From the NCBI RefSeq assembly GCF_000699445.3, contig NC_067198.1, forward strand, positions 23,075,536-23,139,535: 64,000 nucleotides of DNA, in the 5' to 3' direction. This stretch comes from Schistosoma haematobium (Eukaryota; Platyhelminthes; Trematoda; Strigeidida; Schistosomatidae). Positions within the stretch are counted from its first letter, which is position 1, and every line of letters starts with the position of its first letter. A program made the position numbers and the translations under genes. This document shows positions 1 to 11,911 of the stretch, one piece after another. The notes under the pieces were generated by a model. That model made no database searches. It was not told the DNA's origin and saw only the letters and a program-made list of their open reading frames with translations.

Positions 1-1298
1 TATTAACGAGCGATACAGAAGTAGACACACACACACACACATACATACATACAAAAGCACATATAACAATAAACACGAACCATTGTTTAAATAAAAACTA
101 CCTAAAGTATACAAGAGTTAAAAAGTAGAGATCAATCTGCATACTATATCTTTCTCTTCCTGTATAAACGTATCTGATGTGCACATTCTGTTAATCAAAC
201 AGTTTACAAGATACCATTTTTTATTGGGTTGGCTTGACTTTTTTAGCATACGAATCGTCATATGTTTACGTGTGAAAATGATCTACCATTTTCAGTTAGT
301 ACATATATGCGTATATACCACCGTGATTTTCCCTAAAGTATGTTAAATTAGGAAGTTATGTTTACAATAGACTCTGTCTACACTTAAGATAAAAAAGAAC
401 ATAGAAAAAGGTAATACTGAACAAACTGAGGATTTCATAAGTATTTATGATATATTTTACCAATAATCAATAATAAGTATATTTTTGATACTGCATAGGA
501 GAGGAATACAGAATATGCTTCTCATTCAATATGAAACTCAGTTGACGGAACCTACTTGCATCGTAGTATATTAGTGTTTTAATCGATTAGACAAATCTAT
601 AGTTCGGTAATCGTCCCAGTAATAAAGCATTATAATATTAATTTATGCGAAACGGATATCAAAAGATCCCATTCCACAAAAACTGGTCTCAATTGAAAAA
701 AACCATTGGATAGTCTGAAGCTCCTGAAGAGTGTTGATTCACTACCACTAAAAAATGGGACTTAGATATTTACATCTTGCTTAAAGCCTCATAGTACTCA
801 GTCATTGATTTAAAACTAAATACTTGGTACTGTTCAAATATAGTCCGCTCGAGATAAAGATGAGAGAAGTTAACTGATCACACTCCTGTGAACAGGTCAT
901 CTCAATCGAATATAATTTTGACTTCAAAACATTATAGGCTGATCATATAATTGTATGGCTACTTGAGATGATTCCCAATCGATTTACATTTCAGTGAATG
1001 CACTAATATTGTGGACTAGAATTACATTTGTCAGATGGATCAAGCAAGAATTTAAGCTTATCAATTTCATAGGCCAATTGGTGGTAGAAATGAATACATT
1101 TGTAAAAAAAATGGATTCCCACATAGAGACCTAACAATTAAAACGGATGCTCCCACAACATGAAATCAAAATATCGATTGATGAATGGTTGTTAAACATA
1201 TTAAGATGACATCGTCAAACCCAAAACAATACATATTATGGAGAATTAAGTAGGAGAAAGAATAAGTTAATCCACTGTCATTTGTGCGTGAAGTCAGA
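1..1298. other. Non-coding, no feature recognised apart from a CA/CATA microsatellite
   Basis: Positions about 26-52 hold a short CA then CATA repeat. The rest is AT-rich without a convincing exon on either strand. Probably intronic or intergenic relative to the - strand gene. Confidence 0.5.
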
Positions 1299-1513
1299 AA
1301 CCCCATCTCGTAGAAAACAACCTTGTTAAAAAACACTAACCAGAATAAACAATTTAAACCATTTAAACCCTGACCTCCTAGTTCAGTGATCTTCATTCAG
1401 AACAATTATGACGCCTCATGGTGAAAGCCCAGATTCTTCAAAACTCACGAGGCCGATGCCCCTTCTAACAACCAGCGCAACAATTAACATAGGTACATGG
1501 AATGTCCGGAAAA
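1299..1513 (+). mobile_element. SR2 (RTE) 5'-end fragment, identical to 9144-9358
   Basis: Two hundred and fifteen bases match 9144-9358 without a visible difference. They hold the SR2 5' untranslated region and the first codons of its ORF from the ATG at 1408 (MTPHGESPDSSK to GTWNVRK). The fragment stops abruptly; the rest of the element is absent. LINEs usually lose their 5' end, so a 5'-only piece is atypical. Confidence 0.85.
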
Positions 1514-3865
1514 ACCATTCAAAAAGCTTCAGGTATAAGTAAATGATAGTATGTAGTTAATTGAAACTAATGTAGTTAATTGGCACTATGTAGTTCGAAC
1601 AAATGGATCACATTTTAATTTGTTCACATATTTCTATAAGAAATAAAAGATCAAACGCAACAAATCGGAAAATAGTCAGGGCAGACTTTGTCTTTTGATT
1701 GCACCATCCAAATTAATAAAATGAACCAATTATGTTAATTTTTTGGGAAAACTTCATACAATTTAGTTATTGATTGATATAATTGATGGCGAATGGCATT
1801 TAAATCAATAGTTTGTATTCTAAACATTACCATAAAATGTATACAATCGATTAAAACATATAGTGCGTAAAAAATAATTCAAGAAATTGATCTTTAATTA
1901 CCAGTCTACATGTGTTATTATTTGTCGTCTTCTCTAGTCATCTTGGTTTAACAAGAACTTATTTTTGGATAAAAGGTTACTTATGTAAATACATAAAATT
2001 AAAACTATGAAAATAAAACATCTAAATGGCCTTGCTATATATTATTTTAGTGTTTTATCAGTGAATGTAATATTTTTGAGTTTAGTATGAGAAAGTATCG
2101 AGTTATGAACTAGGAACTCCCTGCGGAAAAAATCCCAACATGTTGGGTCGATTCTGAGTTCGACATTTCATCTGAATGCAGGAAAAACATGTTGAAATAT
2201 AATTAGGAATAAGGAAAGATGAAATTTATCACACAAGATGATTGAAGAAAAAAAGTTCACTGGGAACAACCTAACTGAGCAATATAAAGAAAGAAATCTC
2301 AAAAAACCTAATCGCTTTAGTTTAACCGAAGACTTGATGAATTAAATTCATAAGGCGGTAAGCTAGAGAAGATAACACTATGAAACAGTGATGAAGGGTA
2401 GACGAGGTATGATTGACTATGCGCCTATGGGCACAGACTAGTTCAAGTCAAATGTTAAGTGAGAAATGTGAAAGGAGACACTGTCGATTGAAGCTTTCGA
2501 TGTAATTCTTCAGGGTTTGGCTCATATATATCACTGAGTTAAGTACAACTTGATTCCGTTCACCAAGACAGTTTACTATACCTTCTTAGTTTCCTCACTC
2601 ATATGGAAGTTTAGGATTGTGTATAGGAAGCGTGTCTGTCAGTATCTAAGTCGGATGGCCGTACAGAGTAACAGGATGAAGTCTGTCATAATCAATGTAG
2701 AGTCTAGCACAAAATTTGCATTCTGTCGAACAGTACTCAAGTTTACCAAGTTCCAAATCTGATTAGGATAAAATAAGTGATAACTGGCTTCAAAAGTGAT
2801 GCATAAATATTTGATATTTATGAAAGTACATTTATAGAGCGACAATACACTAGCGGATGATAACTTAATGCAACTAATGATTAATCATAGTTTTCCCTAA
2901 ACAGTACCAGTAATAGTACGCAACATCTGATAAGGATTTCGACTTGATGGACTCATGATTATTCGTTGGATATGAAACCTAAAGATTATAGGTTTGATTG
3001 CATGTAAAAGGTTGTAGATGAATATAAGTGATAAGTTCGAAACCATGACGAAACAACTGTTAAGTGTATGCCAGTTGTAAATGGTTTTTCACCTGATTTC
3101 AGTTCTAAATGGAAATTTCATTCGAACAGTGTTAATTATACTTTGAGAAAACAAAAAAATTTGATTAGTGTTTAACAAAAGGATATTTTTACATGAAGAA
3201 AATAATAAAATAATATTCGATCAAAGTAAATCATGTTGGAAAAATATTTTTAAGGGAAAATATCTGTAAGAAAAAATTAGGAAAGAGATGAAAATAATTG
3301 AACATGAGGCACAGAAACTTATTATCGATGTTGAAGCTAGGAGTGGGGTAAAGCTAAAAATTGCAGATCAGTTGATGAGGTGTTTCACATAACCAAACTT
3401 TCAATAGTAACGTAGTACTTGGTTTGGATGAGGGCTATTTTCGATCAAACCAATACGTAGTATCAGTACATGAAATTATTAACTGCTGATTTCAGCAAGG
3501 CCTAAAATCATTAATATCCGTCTGCGTGTCAATCATTTATATACTTTAACGTACATTAAGAAAAAAACTTTTAAAAGAATGTTTGGCGAGAATACTTTCA
3601 GTTTGTTTTCTTACAACATGAATCTCAACCATTTTAAACTGCAATAATCATAAGTACGTCTATTGGCACAAGGAAATATAGATAGTATTGAAATGACGAG
3701 CAGTTACGTTTTTGTTACTATGGCATTTGATCGATCACAAAAATGATTATTAAAAATAAATAACCAATCAAAATCCGACTATGAAACATACTGAATATGT
3801 GGAAATGTTTTATGGCAGAAAATGTTAACTAAATCAAGACTTATACACATACAAGAGAAACTTAC
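1514..3865. other. Non-coding stretch, no feature recognised
   Basis: AT-rich, with only short open frames that lack splice-site support. A small internal repeat (TAGTTAATTG units) sits near 1553-1600. Probably intron or 3' flank of the - strand gene. Confidence 0.4.
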
Positions 3866-4148
3866 CAAATTTAAAAGGAGTATTCGACAACTGATGTAAA
3901 CAATCCGAATACCCACTGTTTATTAAATTCGGTGTAGATATAGGGCTAGTCTGTGTAGAGTTAGATTGTTTCGTTACACTACTACAAGCTAAATAAATTG
4001 CTCTGTATATTAACTGCAAGCATACGAGAAGTCCTAAAAGGTTAGTGTTTCTCCATAATTGATTTGAACTAAATTGACAATTCAGAGAACTCCATGTTGG
4101 GCCATGAAGCCAGCAGTCAGGCATATTTAGCCAACAAATAGTACAGAT
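3866..4148 (-). CDS. Exon of unidentified - strand gene (Cys-rich stretch plus membrane segment)
   Basis: An open exon between TTCCAG (- strand acceptor) and TTG|GTAAGT. It begins ICTICWLNMPDCW, continues with WSSLNCQFSSNQLW, and then has a hydrophobic run, LLGLLVCLQLIYRAIYLACS, that could span a membrane. A Ser/Thr/Asn-rich tail follows. Phase 0 at its start matches the end of the exon at 6345-6671, giving a join with several closely spaced Cys (MNCPHYGSGSYK|ICTIC). I do not recognise the protein. Confidence 0.5.
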
Positions 4149-6344
4149 CTGGAATGTAAACAAAGAAAAATAATTTAAGTAATGAATTTATATATGTGCT
4201 AAAATTACACTCCACATAGATATTTCAAATCTACTATGATGTAACGGCCGAGAAAAACGACATTACATGTTTAAAAAAACATGTGAAATCATAGCTAGAT
4301 ACATCTTGACCACTCTATAAAAATTTCAGTGTAACAATAAAAGATCCACTTTGTGGGAATTAATGGAAGATGGACTTTATGAACCATATTGGGATAAACA
4401 GGATTGAACAATCCGGTTAATAAATGAAAGTCCGCCAATTAAAATAGAGATACAGATCTAAACTGTAAATGAGTGGAATACTCAACAGTATATAAGCAAA
4501 TAGTAAACAACATCATGATAATTTGATGATTAATAACTATGACTAAACGCAATTAAAATTAATTAATAAATACCGAGATCGGATTGAGCGTTAGTCTGTA
4601 ATGAGTATGACAAATATCTTGACATATATTACGAATTTGTTTCAAAATAACCAATATACGTTTTACTTTCTTATCAATGGCTATGAGATTTCGGTTTTTT
4701 ACATTAATTCACAGAATGTTGTTGACCATCCTTTTCCTTTTAAAGTTTCAAAATATCAGTTGCTCGATTTCATAAATTTAACTTTCATTGGTGTTAGAAT
4801 ATAGATATTCGAAAGGTTAAACAATAAACAACATGACATATCAATTTTCGCTGTGTGACACAAAACTACCAGTAATATGAAAATAAACGAACTAATTTTG
4901 GCTTGACTTGTTCAAGGGTAAAAAAATTCCCAGTTTAAGCATCTTATAGAACTCCTCCCTGCATAAATTGAGGCCATTCAGACTAAAGCACCGAAGATGT
5001 AGAAATACAAGTGTTTCGGTTTTAATACGTACTATATTATTCTTTAGCTCTGACTAACGATAGATGTAACATCATAGTATATGGACGTGTGTTTAAATAT
5101 GGGAAAATTACTAGACCTATGGACGATACTTAAATCTTATTACTATTTCTTCAACAATATACTTCAGCGTCCTGTCGGGGGAATCTTGAACAACAATAGT
5201 ATATTGTACATTTTTTGATAACATTTGGTGTCACTCTTTTTAACCTATGTAAACTGTTTTTATTTCGTCACTTTCGTAGAGTAGCCTAATCTTGGATATT
5301 TAATTAAACTCTTAATTAATATGTACGCTTAGTTTGTCTGTTGATTAAATATATACGTTTCCTTCCAGGTTTGAACGTTAATCTGTTGCTTCCGTCTGGC
5401 TGTTTTCACTTGAGTACGTCAAATAAATTGTTCTACAATACTGCGTGTCTTGACTTTCAGCTATGCAGTGTCTTAAGATAGATAGATAGATCAGAAGTTT
5501 TTGAGCCTTTAAGCAGTATGAGGTAGCCAGGGACAGTTTCAATTCGGAGTTAAATCTGTTGCAGAGATTCTGTACGGACATGTGGTTTCTTTCACTTCAA
5601 TCTTAACATTTGTGATGTAAAAAATGTTGTCAAAGATTTGGATAACTATTGTTTAATATCACATAGAAATACAAATTATCTATTAAGTAATTGCCTTTGT
5701 GACATGTGATAGCGTTGAATCAGAGTTTTGTTTCAATATTTTATCCAGCAATGATATTTAGAATATTCACAGACAATACAAAGTTCATTCTAGTAAATAA
5801 GACCTAGTCTGTAAGAAATATTCTTCCTTAAAACAATAAAGTCCCCATCCCAAGATATGCAGAATTCGAATAATCCCCACTTGAATGAGACACAACTACT
5901 ACCATATGCCACCCTATGTATATTATATAATAATGTTATTTACTTCATAACACTGAATACCTAATTCAGCATAAGGAACTATGTCTAATAAATCTAATAA
6001 TCAAGAGCTACAATAGGAAATCAACACATTTCAAAGTTTATTGACAGAACATAAATGAGACAAAGCATGAAGTGTAAGTGTTTATGATAGATCAGAGACA
6101 ACTGATTCAACTGAAATCACTAAATGGGACGACTTAATGTATAGATGTTTTGTTAAGATAGAAAAATATATTAGAAAGGCCGTAAATATATATGAAATAT
6201 AAACTAGCTAAACTATTACAATAAGGAAGAAATAAGTATTTATACAAAATGATTAGCTACTCATATTTTCAAGATTTGGGACACATTTTAAGAAGTACAT
6301 TATGAGAATTTAGTGTTGGATATAAAAAAGCCTAAACTAATCAC
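4149..6344. other. Putative intron of the - strand gene
   Basis: It lies between two phase-matched - strand exons. No other coding sequence was seen. A short GATA run occurs near 5478-5490. Confidence 0.4.
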
Positions 6345-6671
6345 CTTATATGAGCCTGAACCATAATGAGGACAATTCATGGATCCACTAGCCCATAATA
6401 AATGTGACCGGACCCCATGATCGGCGTTATTCGCGATAACGATGTCAGTGCTTGTGACACATTTTCTAGGAAATATTTCTTCAGACTTCGAAGGAAGTTT
6501 ACGATCGTAATGGATATAGTGCAAATCGAAATACTGGTCGATATCTACTTGTGTATCTACTATACTTTCCACCTTTTTGGAATAATTGGAACTCCTTTGT
6601 TTGAAATCAAAGTCGTCGTCATGCCCAGTTGAAAATTGTCTTTTGTTTTCTGATTCATCTGGACTGAACAC
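6345..6671 (-). CDS. Exon of unidentified - strand gene (acidic/polar domain)
   Basis: One hundred and nine codons in phase 0 between CACCAG and AAG|GTGATT. It starts VFSPDESENKRQFS, continues with an acidic DDDFDF motif, then VDIDQYFDLHYIHYDRKLP and KCVTSTDIVIANNADHG, and ends NCPHYGSGSYK. Composition and clean splice sites suggest real coding sequence. It links in phase to the exon at 3866-4148 downstream and to the one ending at 6863 upstream. Identity unknown. Confidence 0.55.
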
Positions 6672-6862
6672 CTGGTGTGTCTTTTTCAGATATTCAAAAG
6701 TTTGTAACTATTACGAATAAAAAAATAATTCATCATTTTACAAACATATATTATTTATTTTAAATACTAATGAAAGTAAAGAAAATGTTCCTAACGACTT
6801 TTAATTATTTGCTCTCTAGCATTCCCATGTAAATACCACAATACAATATAAATTACACTCAC

Positions 6863-6957
6863 TTGGCCCGACAGTAGCTGGTAACTAATCGACAATGCTT
6901 GTCCACTGAGCCGACCACATATAGCTTCGTCGGCTATGTTTTTAACTTGAAGGCGTA
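6863..6957 (-). CDS. Candidate exon of unidentified - strand gene
   Basis: It reads RLQVKNIADEAICGRLSGQ and then LSISYQLLSGQ, ending at CCAA|GTGAGT in phase 0, which fits the next exon. The acceptor is uncertain: TTACAG at 6958 is used, but the frame stays open back to about 6997 (PYYHPNGLPV). The nearest upstream exon does not join it cleanly, so the true start may differ. Confidence 0.42.
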
Positions 6958-7064
6958 CTGTAACGGGTAGACCGTTTGGATGGTAATATGGCAACAAATT
7001 TTAGGCTTGAAGATGAAATAATACTTTTAAACGCAATAAAGTGTGGCGGTAACGGAGGATTTAC

Positions 7065-7197
7065 CTGAGTGATCATAATCTCTGGCGACATGGAATTGCT
7101 ACAGATGGAAAATTGGTTCGGCACTACCCCTAGATGCTTTCGGTGTTCTCGAAAGGATTTAAAAACTACGGAGCTAGCAGTAGACAACCAAAAACTA
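7065..7197 (-). CDS. Candidate exon of unidentified - strand gene
   Basis: It reads SFWLSTASSVVFKSFREHR and then KHLGVVPNQFSICSNSM, with donor CAG|GTAAAT and acceptor TTGGCAG. The phase at both ends disagrees with its presumed neighbours, so another exon or a different boundary is missing. Plausible but unproven. Confidence 0.38.
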
Positions 7198-8837
7198 CTG
7201 CCAAGAAAGACGCTGTTTCCAGCTGCAGAAAGTTTTTCAGTTTGGTTTATGATCCCTCTATTAAATCAACGAAGCAACAATCACTAACCTAATCGCTTTC
7301 ACACGTTCGTTGAAAAGAAATATTCTTCCAAGTCTTAGTTTTCTAAAAATTGCTAATCGCCCTCACATGGGCAACACGTGAGTTAAACCTGTCAGAAACT
7401 AAATCCCTTCCTTGTTTTATAGTTTAGATCATACTATTGATAATAGTGAAATTTTACCATTGATCTGCTAAATCGGCTCGTTAAGCTATATGTTAACGTT
7501 CACATTGTTTGAGCCCCTTCCAATCAAACAACAAGCCTCAGCGGTAACAATCCCAGAACCCCTTAGCATTAATCTATCCTCAAGCCACACGACTCATAAA
7601 ATAACCTAGTGAAGTTGTTCATCGGACCTTACTACTGCGACTCACTAAAAGAATAAACAGGTGCGATAGCAACCTCGTGTGATCTCAAAACTAAAGACAC
7701 AGCATTATATTTAAAGGCAGAAAATGAACATTTGTAATACATGCCCTAATCACCATTAAAAACGGTTAATAGACGACTTTTCCCCCTTCTTATGTATGTG
7801 TTTGGATTCTGATTAGGTCTGAGTAAGAGTAACTGCAGATCCGCCCTTTTTGGACTCAGAAACTTTACAACAGGAAGATATGGTTAAGCTCAGAATTGTA
7901 ATGAAAATATCACGTGTGGAATTACAGAAGAACGAGTGAAACGTCCAGGAAAGTATACAGATCTTCACCACGAGGTAAGTAGATCATATTTGGAATTTTA
8001 GGAAAAGCAATGTGATTCAGAAAACCATCGTCCCAGACTTTGGATACTGGCAAAATGCTCAAGCAATTACCTTGAGTATTTAGCAAAAAATCAACAGATA
8101 GGAAAGGTAGTAGCAAAAGCTAACGCTAGGTAGTTGAATAGACTAACAAAAGCTAAGTTATTGAAACTGCCGCTAAAATGACAGATCAGAAATCCACAAT
8201 ACGTCTCCTGATTTTATCGTGAAGAAAGGAGTAAAGTCCGAGAGGTTGGCTTTACAGGATTTCAAATATGGTGGTCAATAGATATCGGCCAGTTAGATAT
8301 TGCTGTCAGAGTGACTTCAAGCTGGGTACGAAAACCTGTACTTGGTAAAAAGTTACATTACGAAAGGTATTGAGATATTATACTCGGAAACAACAAAGCT
8401 GAGACCAGGCAAATTTCAGGTATGTCTATGAATGAATCGAGCAGCACCTTTATCAGATTTCGCTTCTTAAGAATATTTACTGACAACCCGCCATAATTGT
8501 ATTCACAAAGACAGCATTTTATCGTTGATCGAGTAGCCTTGAGGTAAAGCATCAAAGGGTGAACTAGGGTACACATCTAATATGCTTTTCTACTTGCCCC
8601 AGCCCCTCGGAAGCAAATTTGCTTGCAACAGTGGTGACAAAGGAATTCTTAAATCACGAAAATACCAACTACAAATAATAGTGTGACGTTCAGAATAAGG
8701 TATCTGTTACAATTTAAATTTGTTTCAAATCTAACATTACCGAAGTAGTTGGTAAATTAAGCTCTCATTTACTACGAATATACCTAGAACGAATGACTGA
8801 CGAGTATATAAACACGAGAAATTTATGAGACACTTAC
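7198..8837. other. Putative intron of the - strand gene, with an unplaced - strand frame
   Basis: A 64-codon - strand frame at 7922-8116 (containing VWDDGFLNHIAFPKIPNM) may be an exon or an old repeat. It lacks splice sites that fit the neighbouring exons. Nothing else was seen. Confidence 0.3.
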
Positions 8838-8938
8838 ACCTGAACACCACTCAAATAAGTTGTATAACCAGAGCGACCCAAGACTAACTAATCCAGCTGC
8901 CAAACCCAATAACAGCACATAACGTTTATATGTGGAAC
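8838..8938 (-). CDS. Candidate membrane-spanning exon of unidentified - strand gene
   Basis: Between TATTTTAG and GGT|GTAAGT, it encodes STYKRYVLLLGLAAGLVSLG followed by SLWLYNLFEWCSG, a strong transmembrane segment. The donor is near consensus. The acceptor's pyrimidine tract crosses the left edge of the 17.3-kb duplication (8955). Any further 5' exons would lie inside the duplicated unit, and I could not identify them. Confidence 0.45.
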
Positions 8939-9079
8939 CTAAAATAACATCAACAAATGTAAAAGCAAAATAATATTAAGGTAAGACTAGGTCCAAATAA
9001 AGACACTAAGTCATCCATAAATCTTATATATATGGCCATGATAATTTATATTATAGATCTACGACGTAATATAACTCTA

Positions 9080-11911
9080 CCTATAGCTCTTCTAGAGTTA
9101 CTGCCGGTCCCAAGTCCGGGTGGAGCAGGAGGCTTGGGTCGGCAACCCCATCTCGTAGAAAACAACCTTGTTAAAAAACACTAACCAGAATAAACAATTT
9201 AAACCATTTAAACCCTGACCTCCTAGTTCAGTGATCTTCATTCAGAACAATTATGACGCCTCATGGTGAAAGCCCAGATTCTTCAAAACTCACGAGGCCG
9301 ATGCCCCTTCTAACAACCAGCGCAACAATTAACATAGGTACATGGAATGTCCGGAAAATGTAGGAGACCGGATGAGCCATCCAAATAGCTACAAAAATGA
9401 GGAGATACAACTTGGTCGTTCTCGGAATAACTGAAACGCTTTGAACATAAGCAGGACAGAAAAGATTAGATTTGGGAGAGATGATGTTGTAATCTGATCA
9501 TGTAGAAGAAAATGCTTCGCACAAGCAGGCAGTTGCTCTGATGCTGTCCAGACAAGCACAAAAGCACTTATAGGATGGTAATTTCATGGACCCACAATCA
9601 TCAGAGCATCCTTCAAAACAAACAAGGAGGGAATCACAATAAACGCTATCCAGTGGTATGAACCCACCAATGATAACAACAAAGGCGACAAAGGTCAGAT
9701 TTATCAGAGGCTGAAGTCCAACAAAGAGCCTTTTCATCACGATAGGAGACCTAAGCGTCAGGGTTGGAATCGACAACACCGACCATAGAGATATCGTGGA
9801 ACGACATCGATTGAGTGGAAATACGGAACAAGAATGGTGACAGATTTGCAAATTTATGTCCCCCCAACAAGATGGTTATAGGCGGCACAACATTCCTACA
9901 CAAGTGCATACACAAAGCTACTTGGGTCTCACCGGATCACACTAAAGAGAACCAGGTCGATCATATTTGCACCAATAAAAATTCAGAAGGTCAATGGAAG
10001 ACGTGAGAACTAAGAGAGGAGCTGACATAGATTTTGATCACCACCTGGTGGTTGCCAAGATCACAGTGAAGCTAAGGAACCATTGGACAAATAACATTAC
10101 GTGAGTCTAATACAGTCTTCCTTCGACATACTGACGAACTCAATCAATTCGAGATAGCTCTCAGCAACACGTCCCAAGTCTGACAAGATCTACTCAAAGA
10201 AGAGCGGAGGAACAGATAGGTGGGGCACTTAGAAGAGCTATTGAGTATACCAGCTCCACTGACCCCAAAAGACATCCAAGCAGCACACAGAGACCTTCGC
10301 ATAGCTATCACTCTACAAACGATCGGAGAAATCAGAATGGCCAACAGACAAGTCAACAGTGGGAAAGCAGGAGGACCAGTATGTTTTATTTATTTATTTA
10401 TTTGAACACATAAATATTGGCACAAAGAAGCACCAAATACATATGCGCCACACAAGTCACTTGATTTGTGTGTGGGCTGTGATGCTACCCGGGTGCCCAA
10501 ACCGAAGCAGGAGGGTCAGACGACATACCAGATGAAGTACTCAAGTCAGACGTAGCACTAACTGCAAACGTTCTCCTCGTTCTATTCAGGAAGATGTGAA
10601 ATGAGTAACACGTGCCATCGACAGACTGAGAAGAAGGATATCTCATTAAGATACCAAAAAAGTCTCAGCAAATGTGAGAACTACACCGAAATCACAGTAC
10701 TATTCAGTACCAGGAAAAGTTTTCAGTGGAGTGATGTTGAACTAGATGAAAGACGAAGTAGACGCTCAACTTCGAGATCAACAGGTCGGATTCTGTAAGG
10801 ATTGGTCATGCACAGGTCACATCGTGACACTATCGATCATTGAGGAGCAATCAGTTGAATAGAATTCGTCAATAGACGTTAACCTCCTTGACCATCAGAA
10901 GGCATTTGACAGAGTGCATAGGAGACCTTATGGATCCTTTCTCCACACTATGATGTACCTGAAGAGATCATCAACATCATACGGAATTCATACGACGGAC
11001 TACACTGAAAAGTCGTGAATGAAGGACAGCTCATAGATTCATTTCAAGTGACGAACGGTGTCACACATTGGTGCTAATTATCTCCCCTTCTCTTTCTCCA
11101 GGTGGTCAATTGGATTATGAAGACCTCCACATATCAGGGAAAGCACGGCGTACAATGAATAGTTTGGATGCAACTACACTATTTGAACTTCACAGATCAC
11201 CTAGCTCTTCTGTCCCATATATAACAAACAAATGCAGCCGAAGACAGCCAGTTTATCAGCAACCCATGCAGCAGTAGACCTCAACATACACCAAGGAAAA
11301 ACCAAGATCCTAAAACAAAACTCGGAAAACACCAACTCAGTCACACTTGATAGAAAAGCTTTGGTACGGATGGAAACCTCCACGTACCTGAACAGTATCA
11401 TCGATGGACACGCATAAGAGCGTCATTTCTACAGTTGAAGAGCATATACAACTCAAAACAACTGTCAACCAATATCAAAGTCAGAAGTTTCAGTACGAAC
11501 TTCAAGACAGTTCTACTGAACGGAGCTGAAACTTAGAGAACTACCACAACCATCAGCAAGAAAGTACAAGTATCTATAAATAATCGTCTACACAAGATAG
11601 TTCAGATCCAATGGCTGGATAACATCAGCAACAGCCTACTGTAGAAGAGAACAAATCAGCTTACAGCTGAAGGGTAAAATAGGCAAACGCGATGGAGGTG
11701 GATAGGACATACACGATACAAGCTCTAACTTGGAATCCTGAAGGCAAAAGGAAAAGAAGAAATCCAAGGAACATGTTGCGTTGGAAATTAGAAGCAGACA
11801 TGAAGATGAATAGCAACTGGAAACAACTGGGAGGGATTACTCAGGACAGAGTTCGATGGAGAAAGCTGGTGAGCGGCCTATGCCTCTCTGTGAGGTTTAA
11901 CAGCTGTAAGC
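9080..11911 (+). mobile_element. SR2-like RTE retrotransposon relict (copy 1)
   Basis: A near full-length but dead RTE-clade LINE. In order: 5' region from about 9080; ORF start at 9253; apurinic endonuclease at roughly 9330-10090 (recognisable GTWNVRK, then WVSPDHTKENQVDHIC); linker; reverse transcriptase at roughly 10330-11420; and a C-terminal region at 11690-11900 ([18 protein letters not shown]). Many stops and frameshifts interrupt it. The RT active-site FADD reads FTDH at about 11193, so a catalytic Asp is lost. The RT is split by a small retroelement insertion at 10380-10505. The 3' end is close to 11911, with no long 3' UTR, as usual in RTE elements. Confidence 0.9.
10380..10505 (-). 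mobile_element. Short retroelement insertion inside the SR2 relict (copy 1)
   Basis: About 125 bp with a (TTTA)n run at its left end, that is, an A-rich tail when read on the - strand. It is flanked by imperfect direct repeats, AGCAGGAGGACCAG and AGCAGGAGGGTCAG, which look like a target-site duplication. The same sequence recurs in longer form at 45525-46016 and 55700-56215, so this is a 5'-truncated copy of that family. Confidence 0.75.

Noticed and set aside
9095..9145. Possible HDV-like ribozyme at the SR2 5' end
   Set aside because: A stem (CCCAAG with CTTGGG) is present, but the nested double-pseudoknot order of an HDV fold could not be laid out, so it is only a hairpin.
9498..9851. A 117-codon - strand frame (and its duplicate at 26790-27176)
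   Set aside because: It is the antisense shadow of the SR2 endonuclease region, whose + strand motifs are recognisable.
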